Positions 12,288 through 20,379 of a DNA stretch of 64,000 nt are shown piece by piece. The DNA comes from Streptomyces toxytricini (GTDB lineage Bacteria > Actinomycetota > Actinomycetes > Streptomycetales > Streptomycetaceae): contig NZ_BMTY01000007.1 in NCBI RefSeq assembly GCF_014649915.1, positions 186,001 to 250,000 on the forward strand. The letters are read 5' to 3'. The notes beneath the pieces are model-generated. The model was not told the origin of the DNA, searched no databases, and saw only the letters and a list, made by a program, of their open reading frames with translations. Position 1 is the stretch's first letter; every line of letters begins with the position of its first letter. The translations under genes were made by a program, and so were the position numbers.

Positions 12288-12305
12288 TAGTGAACGGTAT
12301 CACAA
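12288..12305. promoter_or_regulatory. Rex-like redox operator upstream of the ATP synthase operon
   Basis: TAGTGAACGGTATCACAA on the plus strand; the other strand reads TTGTGATACCGTTCACTA, close to the Rex consensus TTGTGAACGCGTTCACAA (the two half-sites TTGTGA and TCAC are kept). It sits 127 bases upstream of atpI, in the most AT-rich part of the gap. Rex senses NADH/NAD and is known to control respiratory genes in Streptomyces. Two copies of ATGAGAGCT (12314-12322, 12352-12360) lie next to it with unknown meaning. Confidence 0.6.
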
Positions 12306-12436
12306 ACTATTTGATGAGAGCTTTACCTGCCTCGTGTGCTCACTGTCACACATGAGAGCTAACGCGCCCGTGTGTGCACGACGGGCGGTCGTTTCGTGTG
12401 GTAAAGGCGATTCGATTCCGAATTGCGTGTGCGCCG

Positions 12437-13759
12437 TCAGCGCGCCGATCCGGCCTTACGCCGCTCGGGGAACCGCGAACGGGGGCCCACCGCTGTCGCG
12501 CCGTTGACGCCCGAGACGCCCACCGCGACCGGCCGGGCCGGCTCCGGCTCCCGCCCTGAGGCGTCCTGTGCGGCCGCCTCCGCGGCCCGCTCGGCGTGCC
12601 GGTAGCGCGGCGGCACCAGGAACTCCGCCCAGCGCGGGGCGCGCGGCGTGAAGCGCGGCAGGAGCAGCAGGACGAGGCCGACGGCGCTGAGCAGGGCGAT
12701 CACGAAGACGATCCACATCGAGGCCGAGTGCACCGAGTAGGCAACCGCGCTGAAGGCGAAGAGGCCCGACCAGAAGTACATGATCAGGACGGCGCGGCTG
12801 TGCGAGTGGCCGAGTTCCAGCAGCCGGTGGTGCAGGTGCCCGCGGTCCGCGGCGAACGGCGACTGCCCGTTCCACGTGCGCCGCACGATGGCCAGGATCA
12901 GGTCCGTCATCGGGATCGCGATGATCGTCAGCGGCAGCAGCAGCGGGATGAAGACCGGCAGCATCGCGTGCGTCGCGTTGCGCTCGCCGCCCGCGAAGAG
13001 CGCCATGGTGTCGGGGTCGACCTGCCCGGTGATCGAGATCGTCCCGGCGGCCAGGACCAGGCCGATGAGCATCGACCCGGAATCGCCCATGAAGATGCGG
13101 GCCGGATGCATGTTGTGCGGCAGGAAGCCCAGGCACATGCCCATCAGGATCGCCGCGAAGAGGGTCGCCGGCGCCGCCGCCTCGATCCCGTAGCCGAACC
13201 AGATCCGGTACCCGTACAGGAAGAACGCCGCGGCGGCGATGCAGACCATGCCCGCGGCCAGGCCGTCGAGGCCGTCGACGAAGTTCACCGCGTTGATGGT
13301 GATCACCACCAGCGCGACCGTCAGCAGGTTGCCCTGCCACTGCGTGAGCGCGACCGTCCCGACACCCGGGACGGGGATCCACAGGATGGTCAGGCCCTGC
13401 ATGACCATCACGCCCGCGGCGATCATCTGTGCGCCGAGCTTGATCAGGGCGTCGATCTCGAACTTGTCGTCGAGGACGCCGATCAGCCAGATCAGCGCCG
13501 CCCCGGAGAGCAGCGCCCGCGGCTCGTTCGACAGCTCGAAGACGCCGTTCAGGTTCGGCAGGTGGTCCGCGACCAGCAGGCCCGCGCACAGGCCGCCGAA
13601 CATCGCGATGCCGCCGAGCCGCGGCGTGGGTTCGCGGTGCACGTCGCGGGCGCGGATCTCGGGCATCGCCCCCGCCGCGATGGCGAACTTCCGAACGGGC
13701 CCGGTGAGCAGGTAGGTCACCGCGACCGTGACGCAAAGCGTCAGCAGATATTCACGCAC
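12437..13759 (-). CDS. WecA/MraY-family polyprenyl-phosphate N-acetylhexosamine-1-phosphate transferase
   Basis: Polytopic membrane enzyme that loads a UDP-linked amino sugar phosphate onto undecaprenyl/decaprenyl phosphate, the first step of wall polymer synthesis. 440 aa with about 10-11 membrane segments. Family motifs: REPTPRLGGIAMFGG, AVNFVDGLDGLAAGM (catalytic Asp cluster), HPARIFMGDSGSMLIG, and the cytoplasmic loop DRGHLHHRLLELGHSH, which favours the WecA/TagO branch over MraY. The GTG at 13759 gives the conserved N-terminus REYLLTL; an alternative GTG lies at 13798. It faces the same way as the atp operon, 275 bases before atpI. Confidence 0.88.
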   Translation of the reverse strand: MREYLLTLCVTVAVTYLLTGPVRKFAIAAGAMPEIRARDVHREPTPRLGGIAMFGGLCAGLLVADHLPNLNGVFELSNEPRALLSGAALIWLIGVLDDKFEIDALIKLGAQMIAAGVMVMQGLTILWIPVPGVGTVALTQWQGNLLTVALVVITINAVNFVDGLDGLAAGMVCIAAAAFFLYGYRIWFGYGIEAAAPATLFAAILMGMCLGFLPHNMHPARIFMGDSGSMLIGLVLAAGTISITGQVDPDTMALFAGGERNATHAMLPVFIPLLLPLTIIAIPMTDLILAIVRRTWNGQSPFAADRGHLHHRLLELGHSHSRAVLIMYFWSGLFAFSAVAYSVHSASMWIVFVIALLSAVGLVLLLLPRFTPRAPRWAEFLVPPRYRHAERAAEAAAQDASGREPEPARPVAVGVSGVNGATAVGPRSRFPERRKAGSAR

Positions 13760-13876
13760 GGGCTGCCCCAGATGTATCGCCGGCCATCTCAGCCCCACAC
13801 ATTAGCCGTGATGTACCCCTTGCCGAGGACGCGAGGGCCCCGGTTCGCGGTTGCGGCCGCCGCCGCGCGGCCGTGC

Positions 13877-15106
13877 TCACCGGCCGTACGGCGGGAAGCC
13901 CTGCGCGAGAGCGGCCGCCTCGGCCCGCACCCCCGCCGCCTCCCCCCGCAGCGCCTCCGCGAACAGGCCGGCGATCCGCGCCATCTCCGGCTCGCCCATG
14001 CCCTGCGTGGTCACCGCGGCCGTGCCCAGCCGGATCCCGCGCTGGTCCCCGTACGGCAGGGCGCAGGTGTCCAGCACGATGCCGGCCGCGGCGAGCCGGC
14101 CGCGGGCGGCGGGGCCGTCGACGCCGAGCGCGGCCGGGTCGGCGGTGATCAGGTGCGTGTCGGTGCCGCCGGTGGTGACGGCGAACCCGCGCTCCGCCAG
14201 CGCCTCCGCGAGGACCCTCGCGTTGGACACCACCCGGTGGGCGTACGTGGTGAACGCCGGGCGGGCCGCCTCCCCGAAGGCGACGGCCTTCGCCGCGATG
14301 GTGTGCATCTGCGCGCCGCCCTGCGTGAACGGGAACACCGCCCGGTCGATCCGCTCCGCGAACTCGGCGGCGCACAGGAGCATCCCCCCGCGGGGGCCGC
14401 GCAGCACCTTGTGCGTCGTGGCGCAGACGACGTCGGCGTACGGGACGGGGCTCGGCGCGGCCCCGCCGGCCACCAGCCCGATCGGGTGGGCGGCGTCGGC
14501 GATGAAGTAGGCCCCCACCTCGTCGGCGATCTCCCGGAACACCGAGTACTCGGGGTGCCGCGGGTAGGAGATGGAGCCGCAGACGATCGCCTTCGGCCGG
14601 TGGGTCCGCGCCAGCTGCTGCACCTGGTGGTAGTCGATCAGCCCGGTCTCGGCGTCGACCCCGTACCCGACGAAGTCGAACCAGCGGCCCGAGAAGTTGG
14701 CCGGGGAGCCGTGGGTGAGGTGCCCGCCGTACGGCAGGCCCATCGCGAGGACGGTGTCCCCCGGCCGCAGCAGCGCCGCGTACGCGGCGAGCACCGCGGC
14801 CGAGCCGGAGTGCGGCTGGACGTTGGCGTGCTCGGCGCCGAACAGCGCCCGCGCCCGCTCGACGGCCGCCCGCTCGGCGGCGTCGGCGTACTCGCAGCCG
14901 CCGTGGTAGCGGTTGCCGGGATAGCCCTCGGCGTACTTGTTGGCGAGCGGCGAGCCCAGGGCGGCCAGCACGGCGGGCGAGGTGAAGTTCTCGGCGGCGA
15001 CCAGCTGCAGCGTGGTGGCCTGCCGCTGCGCCTCCCCGGCGAGCACGTCGGCCATCTGCGGATCCTGCTGCCGCAGCAGGTCCGTGGGCGGGGTGATGAC
15101 GCTCAT
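13877..15106 (-). CDS. glyA: Serine hydroxymethyltransferase-like PLP enzyme
   Basis: Fold-type I PLP enzyme expected to interconvert serine and glycine with tetrahydrofolate. 409 aa. Seen: NKYAEGYPGNRYHGG, VQPHSGSAAVLAAYAALL, SISYPRHPEY, DAAHPIGLVAGG and the PLP-lysine motif ATTHKVLRGPRGGM. Some motifs depart from canonical GlyA (for example THPHSG-type and HS-rich regions are altered), and streptomycetes carry a second, more typical glyA, so this may be the paralogue retained between the phosphatase and transferase genes. It starts 79 bases after the phosphatase stop. Confidence 0.85.
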   Translation of the reverse strand: MSVITPPTDLLRQQDPQMADVLAGEAQRQATTLQLVAAENFTSPAVLAALGSPLANKYAEGYPGNRYHGGCEYADAAERAAVERARALFGAEHANVQPHSGSAAVLAAYAALLRPGDTVLAMGLPYGGHLTHGSPANFSGRWFDFVGYGVDAETGLIDYHQVQQLARTHRPKAIVCGSISYPRHPEYSVFREIADEVGAYFIADAAHPIGLVAGGAAPSPVPYADVVCATTHKVLRGPRGGMLLCAAEFAERIDRAVFPFTQGGAQMHTIAAKAVAFGEAARPAFTTYAHRVVSNARVLAEALAERGFAVTTGGTDTHLITADPAALGVDGPAARGRLAAAGIVLDTCALPYGDQRGIRLGTAAVTTQGMGEPEMARIAGLFAEALRGEAAGVRAEAAALAQGFPPYGR

Positions 15107-15185
15107 GGCGCGACTCCAGTGGGATACCCGGGTACCGCCACTGTAGGCCCGCGGGGCCCGTCGCGCCCTGCGGGGCGCGGGCGGC

Positions 15186-15872
15186 TCAGCGCGGCGCCGC
15201 GACGCCCGTCAGCGCCGTCACGACCGGGTCCAGCGCCTGGTTGATCTCGTCGCCGATCGAGCGGAAGAAGGTGATCGGCGCACCGTACGGGTCGTGGACC
15301 TCGTCCGCGTCCGGGGAGGGCGCGAGCAGCCAGCCGCGCAGCGCCGCGGCCGCCCGTACGAGGGCCCGGGCGCGCTCGGCGACGCCGTCGTCGAGCGGGG
15401 GCAGGGTGGCCGGATCTATCGCCCGCACGAGGCGGGTGAACTCCTTCAGCGTGAACGTGCGCAGGCCGGCCGAGTGCCCCATGGAGATGACCTGCGCCCT
15501 GTGGTCGCGGGTGGCGGTCAGGACGAGGTCGGCCCGGATGACGTGCTCGTCGAGGAGCTCGCGGCCGGTGAACCCGGTGGCGTCGGCGCCGAAGTCGGCG
15601 AGGACGGCCGCGGCGTTGGCCTCCATCGGGGCGCCCTCGTGCCCCCACGTGCCGGCGCTCTCGACGATCAGGCCGCTGGCCGGAACCCGCCCCAGGCGGT
15701 GGGCCAGCGCATGCCGGTTGAGCCGCTCGGTGATGGGCGAGCGGCACACGTTGCCGGTGCTGACGTGGAGGATGCGGAAGGTGTCCGGGCCCGCCGGCTG
15801 CCCCGCCGCGGGCCGCCCCGGGGCGGCCGCGGGGACGCCGCCGCCGGCTATGCCACGCCCCTGAGGGCTCAC
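15186..15872 (-). CDS. Low-molecular-weight protein-tyrosine-phosphatase-like protein
   Basis: Cytosolic phosphatase of the LMW-PTP/arsenate reductase fold. The P-loop at the N-terminus reads LHVSTGNVCRSPITE; here the canonical CxxxxCRS first Cys is replaced (V-S-T-G-N-V-C-R-S), leaving one Cys before Arg-Ser. The C-terminal acid motif is DEVHDPYGAP. The GTG start at 15872 overlaps the Sua5 gene stop (GTGA), giving 228 aa with an Ala/Gly/Pro-rich leader of about 35 residues. Since the first Cys of the usual C(X)5R loop must be assigned with care, activity should not be assumed. Confidence 0.8.
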   Translation of the reverse strand: MSPQGRGIAGGGVPAAAPGRPAAGQPAGPDTFRILHVSTGNVCRSPITERLNRHALAHRLGRVPASGLIVESAGTWGHEGAPMEANAAAVLADFGADATGFTGRELLDEHVIRADLVLTATRDHRAQVISMGHSAGLRTFTLKEFTRLVRAIDPATLPPLDDGVAERARALVRAAAALRGWLLAPSPDADEVHDPYGAPITFFRSIGDEINQALDPVVTALTGVAAPR

Positions 15873-16516
15873 GGGGCCACCTCGAGGTCGGGTACGACCT
15901 CCCGCAGCTGCCCGGCGGACAGAGCGCCCTCGCGCAGAAGGACGGGGACCTTCCCGGTGACGTCGACGATCGACGACGGCTGGATGCCGGGCGTCGGGCC
16001 GCCGTCCAGGTAGACGGACACGGAGTCGCCGAGCATCCGGCGTGCCGCGTCGCAGTCCTCGGGGGCCGGGTGCCCGCTGAGGTTCGCCGAGGACACAGCC
16101 ATCGGGCCGACCTCGGTCAGCAGCTCGATCGCGACGGGGTGCAGCGGCATGCGCACGGCGACGGTGCCGCGGGTCTCCCCCAGGTCCCAGGCCAGCGACG
16201 GCTGGTGCTTGGCGACGAGGGTCAGCGCGCCCGGCCAGAAGGCGTCGACGAGCTCCCACGCCTGCTCGGAGAAGTCCGTGACGAGGCCGTGCAGGGTGTT
16301 CGGGGAGCCGATGAGGACCGGGGTGGGCATGCTGCGGCCGCGGCCCTTGGCGGCGAGGAGGTCGCCGACGGCCTCCGCGCTGAAGGCGTCGGCGCCGATG
16401 CCGTACAGCGTGTCCGTGGGCAGTACGACGAGCTCGCCGCGGCGCACGGCGGAGGCGGCTTCGCGCAGGCCCGTCCTGCGGTCCGTCGCGTCGTTGCAGT
16501 CGTATCGCCGGGCCAT
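15869..16516 (-). CDS. Sua5/YrdC/YwlC L-threonylcarbamoyladenylate synthase
   Basis: Makes threonylcarbamoyl-AMP from threonine, bicarbonate and ATP for the t6A37 modification of ANN-decoding tRNAs. 215 aa, single YrdC domain: GELVVLPTDTLYGIGADAF, AKGRGRSMPTPVLI, FWPGALTLV, GTVAVRMPLHP and GPMAVSSANLSGHP. The C-terminal Sua5 domain is absent, so it is of the short TsaC type in size. It overlaps the phosphatase gene by 4 bases and lies 46 bases after prmC, forming a translation-related run prfA-prmC-sua5. Confidence 0.92.
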   Translation of the reverse strand: MARRYDCNDATDRRTGLREAASAVRRGELVVLPTDTLYGIGADAFSAEAVGDLLAAKGRGRSMPTPVLIGSPNTLHGLVTDFSEQAWELVDAFWPGALTLVAKHQPSLAWDLGETRGTVAVRMPLHPVAIELLTEVGPMAVSSANLSGHPAPEDCDAARRMLGDSVSVYLDGGPTPGIQPSSIVDVTGKVPVLLREGALSAGQLREVVPDLEVAP

Positions 16517-16562
16517 CAGCGGGCCTCCTCGTGCAGCGGAGTGGGGGCGGGTCGGGGGGCGC

Positions 16563-17408
16563 TCACGGCCGGGCCTTGCGGGCGGTGGCGAAGCGCGGGC
16601 GCTTGTTGAGGTCGGGGTGGTCGGCGGCGTCCGCCCAGCCCAGCTCCTCGGCGAAGATCCACGGGACCTGGCCGCCCTGGGTGTCGGCGTGCTCGACGAC
16701 GACGATCCCGCCGGGCCGCAGCAGCCGGTGCGCGGTCCGCTCGATGCCGCGGATGGTGTCGAGGCCGTCCTCGCCGGAGAAGAGCGCCATCTCCGGGTCG
16801 TGGTCGCGGGCCTCGGGGGCGACGTACTCCCACTCGGTGAGCGGGATGTACGGCGGGTTGGAGATCACCAGGTCGACCTGCCCGTCGAGCTCCGGCAGGG
16901 CCTCCAGGGCGTCGCCCTGGTGGACGGTGACCCGGGAGCCCTCGGCGTTCTTGCGGGTCCAGCGCAGCGCGTCCTCGGACAGCTCCACCGCGTGCACGCG
17001 CGAGCGCGGCACCTCCTGCGCCATGGCGAGCGCGATCGCGCCGGAGCCGGTGCACAGGTCCACGATCAGCGGCTCGACGACGTCCATCGCCCGGACGGCC
17101 TGTATGGCCCAGTCGACGACCGACTCGGTCTCGGGCCGGGGCACGAACACCCCGGGCCCGACCTGGAGCTCCAGGTACCGGAAGAAGGCCCGCCCGGTGA
17201 TGTGCTGGAGCGGCTCGCGCGCCTCGCGGCGGGCGACGGCCTCCCAGTAGCGGGCGTCGAAGTCCGCGTCCTTGACGTGGTGCAGTTCCCCCCGTTTGAC
17301 GCCGTGGACGAAGGCCGCGAGCTCCTCCGCGTCGAAGCGCGGTGAGGGAACGCCTGCGGCGGCCAGCCGCTGGGTGGCCTGGGCCACCTCGGCAAGCAGC
17401 AAGTTCAC
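16563..17408 (-). CDS. prmC: Release-factor glutamine methyltransferase
   Basis: Uses S-adenosylmethionine to methylate the Gln of the GGQ motif in release factors. 281 aa from GTG, with GGAGGA 5 bases upstream. The N-terminal helical domain (about 1-90) includes [16 protein letters not shown]. The Rossmann domain has [16 protein letters not shown] (SAM motif I) and [11 protein letters not shown], the NPPY catalytic motif. It lies 47 bases after prfA, its substrate gene, the standard pairing. Confidence 0.95.
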   Translation of the reverse strand: MNLLLAEVAQATQRLAAAGVPSPRFDAEELAAFVHGVKRGELHHVKDADFDARYWEAVARREAREPLQHITGRAFFRYLELQVGPGVFVPRPETESVVDWAIQAVRAMDVVEPLIVDLCTGSGAIALAMAQEVPRSRVHAVELSEDALRWTRKNAEGSRVTVHQGDALEALPELDGQVDLVISNPPYIPLTEWEYVAPEARDHDPEMALFSGEDGLDTIRGIERTAHRLLRPGGIVVVEHADTQGGQVPWIFAEELGWADAADHPDLNKRPRFATARKARP

Positions 17409-17455
17409 GCTGGTCCTCCGGGCTGCTGTCGTACGGGGGTGTGGCGCGGGACGGG

Positions 17456-18541
17456 TCAGTGGGAGTTCGCGGCCGCGAGCTTGGCGGCCGAGTCCGTGTC
17501 GACGCAGGCCTGGATGACCGGGTCGAGGTCGCCGTCGAGCACCTGGTCCAGGTTGTACGCCTTGAACCCGGTGCGGTGGTCCGAGATCCGGTTCTCCGGG
17601 AAGTTGTACGTCCGGATCTTCTCGGACCGGTCCACGGTGCGGACCTGGCTGCGGCGGGCGTCGGCGGCCTCCTGCTCGGCGGCCTCCTGGGCGGCGGCCA
17701 GCAGGCGGGAGCGCAGGATGCGCATGGCCTGCTCCTTGTTCTGGAGCTGGCTCTTCTCGTTCTGGCAGGAGGCGACCACACCGGTCGGGACGTGCGTGAT
17801 GCGCACGGCCGAGTCGGTGGTGTTGACGGACTGGCCGCCGGGGCCGGACGAGCGGTACACGTCGATGCGCAGGTCGTTCGGGTTGATCTCGACCTCGACC
17901 TCCTCGGCCTCCGGGGTGACGAGCACGCCGGCGGCGGAGGTGTGGATGCGGCCCTGCGACTCGGTGGCCGGGACGCGCTGGACGCGGTGGACGCCGCCCT
18001 CGTACTTCAGCCGGGCCCACACGCCCTGGCCGGGCTCGGTGGCGCCGTTGCCGCCCTTGGTGCGGACGGAGACCTGGACGTCCTTGTAGCCGCCGAGCTC
18101 GGACTCGGTGGAGTCGATGATCTCGGTCTTCCAGCCGACCCGCTCGGCGTAGCGCAGGTACATGCGCAGCAGGTCGCCGGCGAACAGGGCGGACTCGTCG
18201 CCGCCGGCGCCCGCCTTGATCTCCAGGAGGACGTCCTTGTCGTCGCTGGGGTCGCGGGGGACGAGCAGCAGGCGCAGCTTCTCGGTGAGCTCCTCGCGCT
18301 GCGCGCCCAGCTCCTTGACCTCGGCGGCGAAGTCGGGGTCGTCGGCCGCGAACTCCTTCGCGGTCTCGATGTCCTCGCCGGTCTGCTTCCACGCCCGGTA
18401 GGTGGCGATGATCGGGGTCAGCTCCGCATAGCGCTTGTTCAGCTTGCGCGCGTTGGCCTGATCGGAGTGGACCGAAGGGTCGGCGAGCTTCTTCTCGAGG
18501 TCGGCGTGCTCGCCGACCAGTTCCTCGACCGCCTCGAACAT
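17456..18541 (-). CDS. prfA: Peptide chain release factor 1
   Basis: Terminates translation at UAA and UAG. 361 aa from the ATG at 18541; longer frames extend into the rpmE spacer and are unsupported. GGQ motif in [18 protein letters not shown]; the stop-recognition tripeptide is PAT in [15 protein letters not shown], in place of PVT/PAT of RF1 and unlike SPF of RF2. The N-terminal helical domain spans about 1-110. Intact RF1 means UAG stops in the pseudogenes of this window are real stops. Confidence 0.97.
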   Translation of the reverse strand: MFEAVEELVGEHADLEKKLADPSVHSDQANARKLNKRYAELTPIIATYRAWKQTGEDIETAKEFAADDPDFAAEVKELGAQREELTEKLRLLLVPRDPSDDKDVLLEIKAGAGGDESALFAGDLLRMYLRYAERVGWKTEIIDSTESELGGYKDVQVSVRTKGGNGATEPGQGVWARLKYEGGVHRVQRVPATESQGRIHTSAAGVLVTPEAEEVEVEINPNDLRIDVYRSSGPGGQSVNTTDSAVRITHVPTGVVASCQNEKSQLQNKEQAMRILRSRLLAAAQEAAEQEAADARRSQVRTVDRSEKIRTYNFPENRISDHRTGFKAYNLDQVLDGDLDPVIQACVDTDSAAKLAAANSH

Positions 18542-18650
18542 CGGGGGCTCCTGGGGTGAAAGTACGAAAAAGGGCTGCGGGACGACAAAGGCGCCGGCCC
18601 GGCCGCCCCCGTTGGACGGGGTGCAGCCGGGGTCCGGCGCCGGGGGCTCG

Positions 18651-18869
18651 CTACTTCGAGCCGGCAGCCTTGCCGAAGCGGGCCTCGAAGCGGGCGACAC
18701 GGCCACCGGTGTCGAGGATCTTCTGCTTGCCCGTGTAGAACGGGTGGCACTCGGAGCAGACCTCGGCACGGATGGTGCCCTCGGTCAGGGTGCTACGGGT
18801 GGTGAACGACGCGCCGCAGGTGCAGCTGACCTGGGTCTCGACGTACTCGGGGTGAACATCGCGCTTCAA
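18651..18869 (-). CDS. rpmE: 50S ribosomal protein L31, zinc-binding form
   Basis: 72 aa. Zn ligands are present: SCTCGASF and VCSECHPFY give the C-x-C...C-x2-C pattern of the C+ paralogue, which is replaced by the C- form on zinc starvation in Streptomyces. RBS AGGAGACACC precedes the ATG. Located between the LCP gene and prfA as in other actinobacteria. Confidence 0.97.
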   Translation of the reverse strand: MKRDVHPEYVETQVSCTCGASFTTRSTLTEGTIRAEVCSECHPFYTGKQKILDTGGRVARFEARFGKAAGSK

Positions 18870-19038
18870 GGTGTCTCCTAGTTTCGGGAGGGCGCCGGGT
18901 CGCAGGGGCGGAATTGCGCACTGCGTGAACCGGGGCCGACAGACCAGTCTGCCAGGACCGGGCTGCCTGTCAAAATTCCGGGAACGCCCTCCTCAACGAG
19001 CGGGGCGGCCGGCGTATTCCGCACCACCGCGGAGCGGT

Positions 19039-20142
19039 CTACCGGACGATCTCGGCGGCCTTGCTCTTGTCTCCGGCGGAGGCGGCGGTGGCTTCGGCGG
19101 GGATCGGCTGCTCGGCGAGCAGGGCGTCGAAGACCATCTTGGACTCCTTGGCGAGCGGGGCGACCCGGTTGTCGTCGTAGGGGTCCGCGCCCACCGGCAG
19201 CGTGATCATCTGCATGTTCTGCGCGTCGATGCCCTGCAGGCTCTGGGCGAAGCCGAGCAGGGACTTCACGTCGCCGAGCGCCTTGTCGGTCGTCAGCGAC
19301 TTGGTCCCGGTGTCGGCGAGGCCCATCAGCCGCTTGGGGTTGTCGAAGATCCCGATGCCCTTGACCTGCTTGATCAGCGCTTTGATGAAGGCCTGCTGGA
19401 GCTGTATCCGGCCCAGGTCGCTGCCGTCGCCGACGCTCTTGCGGGTGCGGACCAGGCCGAGGGCCTGCTCGCCGTTCAGGTGGTTGGTGCCGGCCGGGAG
19501 GTCGAGGTGGCTGTCGGCGTCCTTGATCGGCTTGGTGGTGGTGACCTCGACGCCGCCGAGGGTGTCGATGATCCCCTTGAAGCCGGTGAAGTCGACCTCG
19601 ATGTAGTGGTCCATGCGGATCCCGGACATCTTCTCGACGGTCTTGACGACGCAGGCGGCGCCGCCGATCGAGAAGGCCTCGTTGAACTGCTCGCGCTGCC
19701 GGCCGCGGTCGGTCTTGCCGTTCGCCAGGGTGCAGGGCGGGCGGTTGACCATGGTGTCGCGCGGGATCGACACGACGCTGGCCTTCTTGTGGCCCTCGTA
19801 CAGGTGGACGATCATCGCCGTGTCGGAGCGGGCCGCACCGCCGTCGTCGCGGCCGTAGGCGGAGTTCGCGCCGCCGCGGGAGTCCGAGCCGAGGACGAGG
19901 ATGTCCATCGAGCCGTTGTCGATGTCCTGCGGGCGGTCGGAGCCCAGCGCCTGGTCGATGTCGACGGTGTGGAGGTTCCCGTTCAGCTTGAACCAGAACC
20001 AGCCCAGGCCCGCCCCGCCCAGCAGGACCACTCCGGCGGCGGTCCACCCGGCGACGGCCAGGCCCCTGCGCCGCGCGGCCGGCTTGCGCCGCCGCCGCGG
20101 TCCGGCGCGGTGCGGCTGCGGGCCGCTGCTCTCCTCGCTCAT
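19039..20142 (-). CDS. LytR-CpsA-Psr (LCP) family wall-polymer ligase
   Basis: Membrane-anchored phosphotransferase that attaches polyprenyl-linked glycopolymers to peptidoglycan. 367 aa from ATG (MSEESSG) with GAGGAG just upstream. Basic cytoplasmic N-terminus RRRRKPAARRR, one membrane helix (AVAGWTAAGVVLLGGAGLGWFW, about 28-50), then the LCP domain: ILVLGSDSRGG, SDTAMIVHL, VVSIPRDTMV (catalytic Arg/Asp) and LGLVRTRKSVG with the conserved Arg pair. Transcribed away from rho, with the rho terminator between. Confidence 0.93.
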   Translation of the reverse strand: MSEESSGPQPHRAGPRRRRKPAARRRGLAVAGWTAAGVVLLGGAGLGWFWFKLNGNLHTVDIDQALGSDRPQDIDNGSMDILVLGSDSRGGANSAYGRDDGGAARSDTAMIVHLYEGHKKASVVSIPRDTMVNRPPCTLANGKTDRGRQREQFNEAFSIGGAACVVKTVEKMSGIRMDHYIEVDFTGFKGIIDTLGGVEVTTTKPIKDADSHLDLPAGTNHLNGEQALGLVRTRKSVGDGSDLGRIQLQQAFIKALIKQVKGIGIFDNPKRLMGLADTGTKSLTTDKALGDVKSLLGFAQSLQGIDAQNMQMITLPVGADPYDDNRVAPLAKESKMVFDALLAEQPIPAEATAASAGDKSKAAEIVR

Positions 20143-20318
20143 GCTCTCCTCAGTCCTGGGGGCGCGGTCCCGCCGCCGCCCGGCCGCTGCGCGCCCCCTT
20201 GACACAGACGGAGTAGTGCTCCGCGGGGTTCCACGCCGCGGCGGGCCGGGGTGCGGGGAAGCCGCGGATGTGGCGGAGGTCGCACGGGGCCGACGTACCC
20301 CCTGCGGCCCGGAAAACG

Positions 20319-20359
20319 CGGGACCGCCCCCGCCGCGGAGTGCGGCGGGGGCGGTCCCG
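20319..20359 (-). terminator. Hairpin terminator of rho
   Basis: Perfect 18-bp inverted repeat (20319-20336 / 20342-20359) with a 5-base loop, 21 bases beyond the rho stop. Very stable GC stem without T-tract. Confidence 0.85.
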
Positions 20360-20379
20360 GTACGGCGCGGGTGCGGCCG

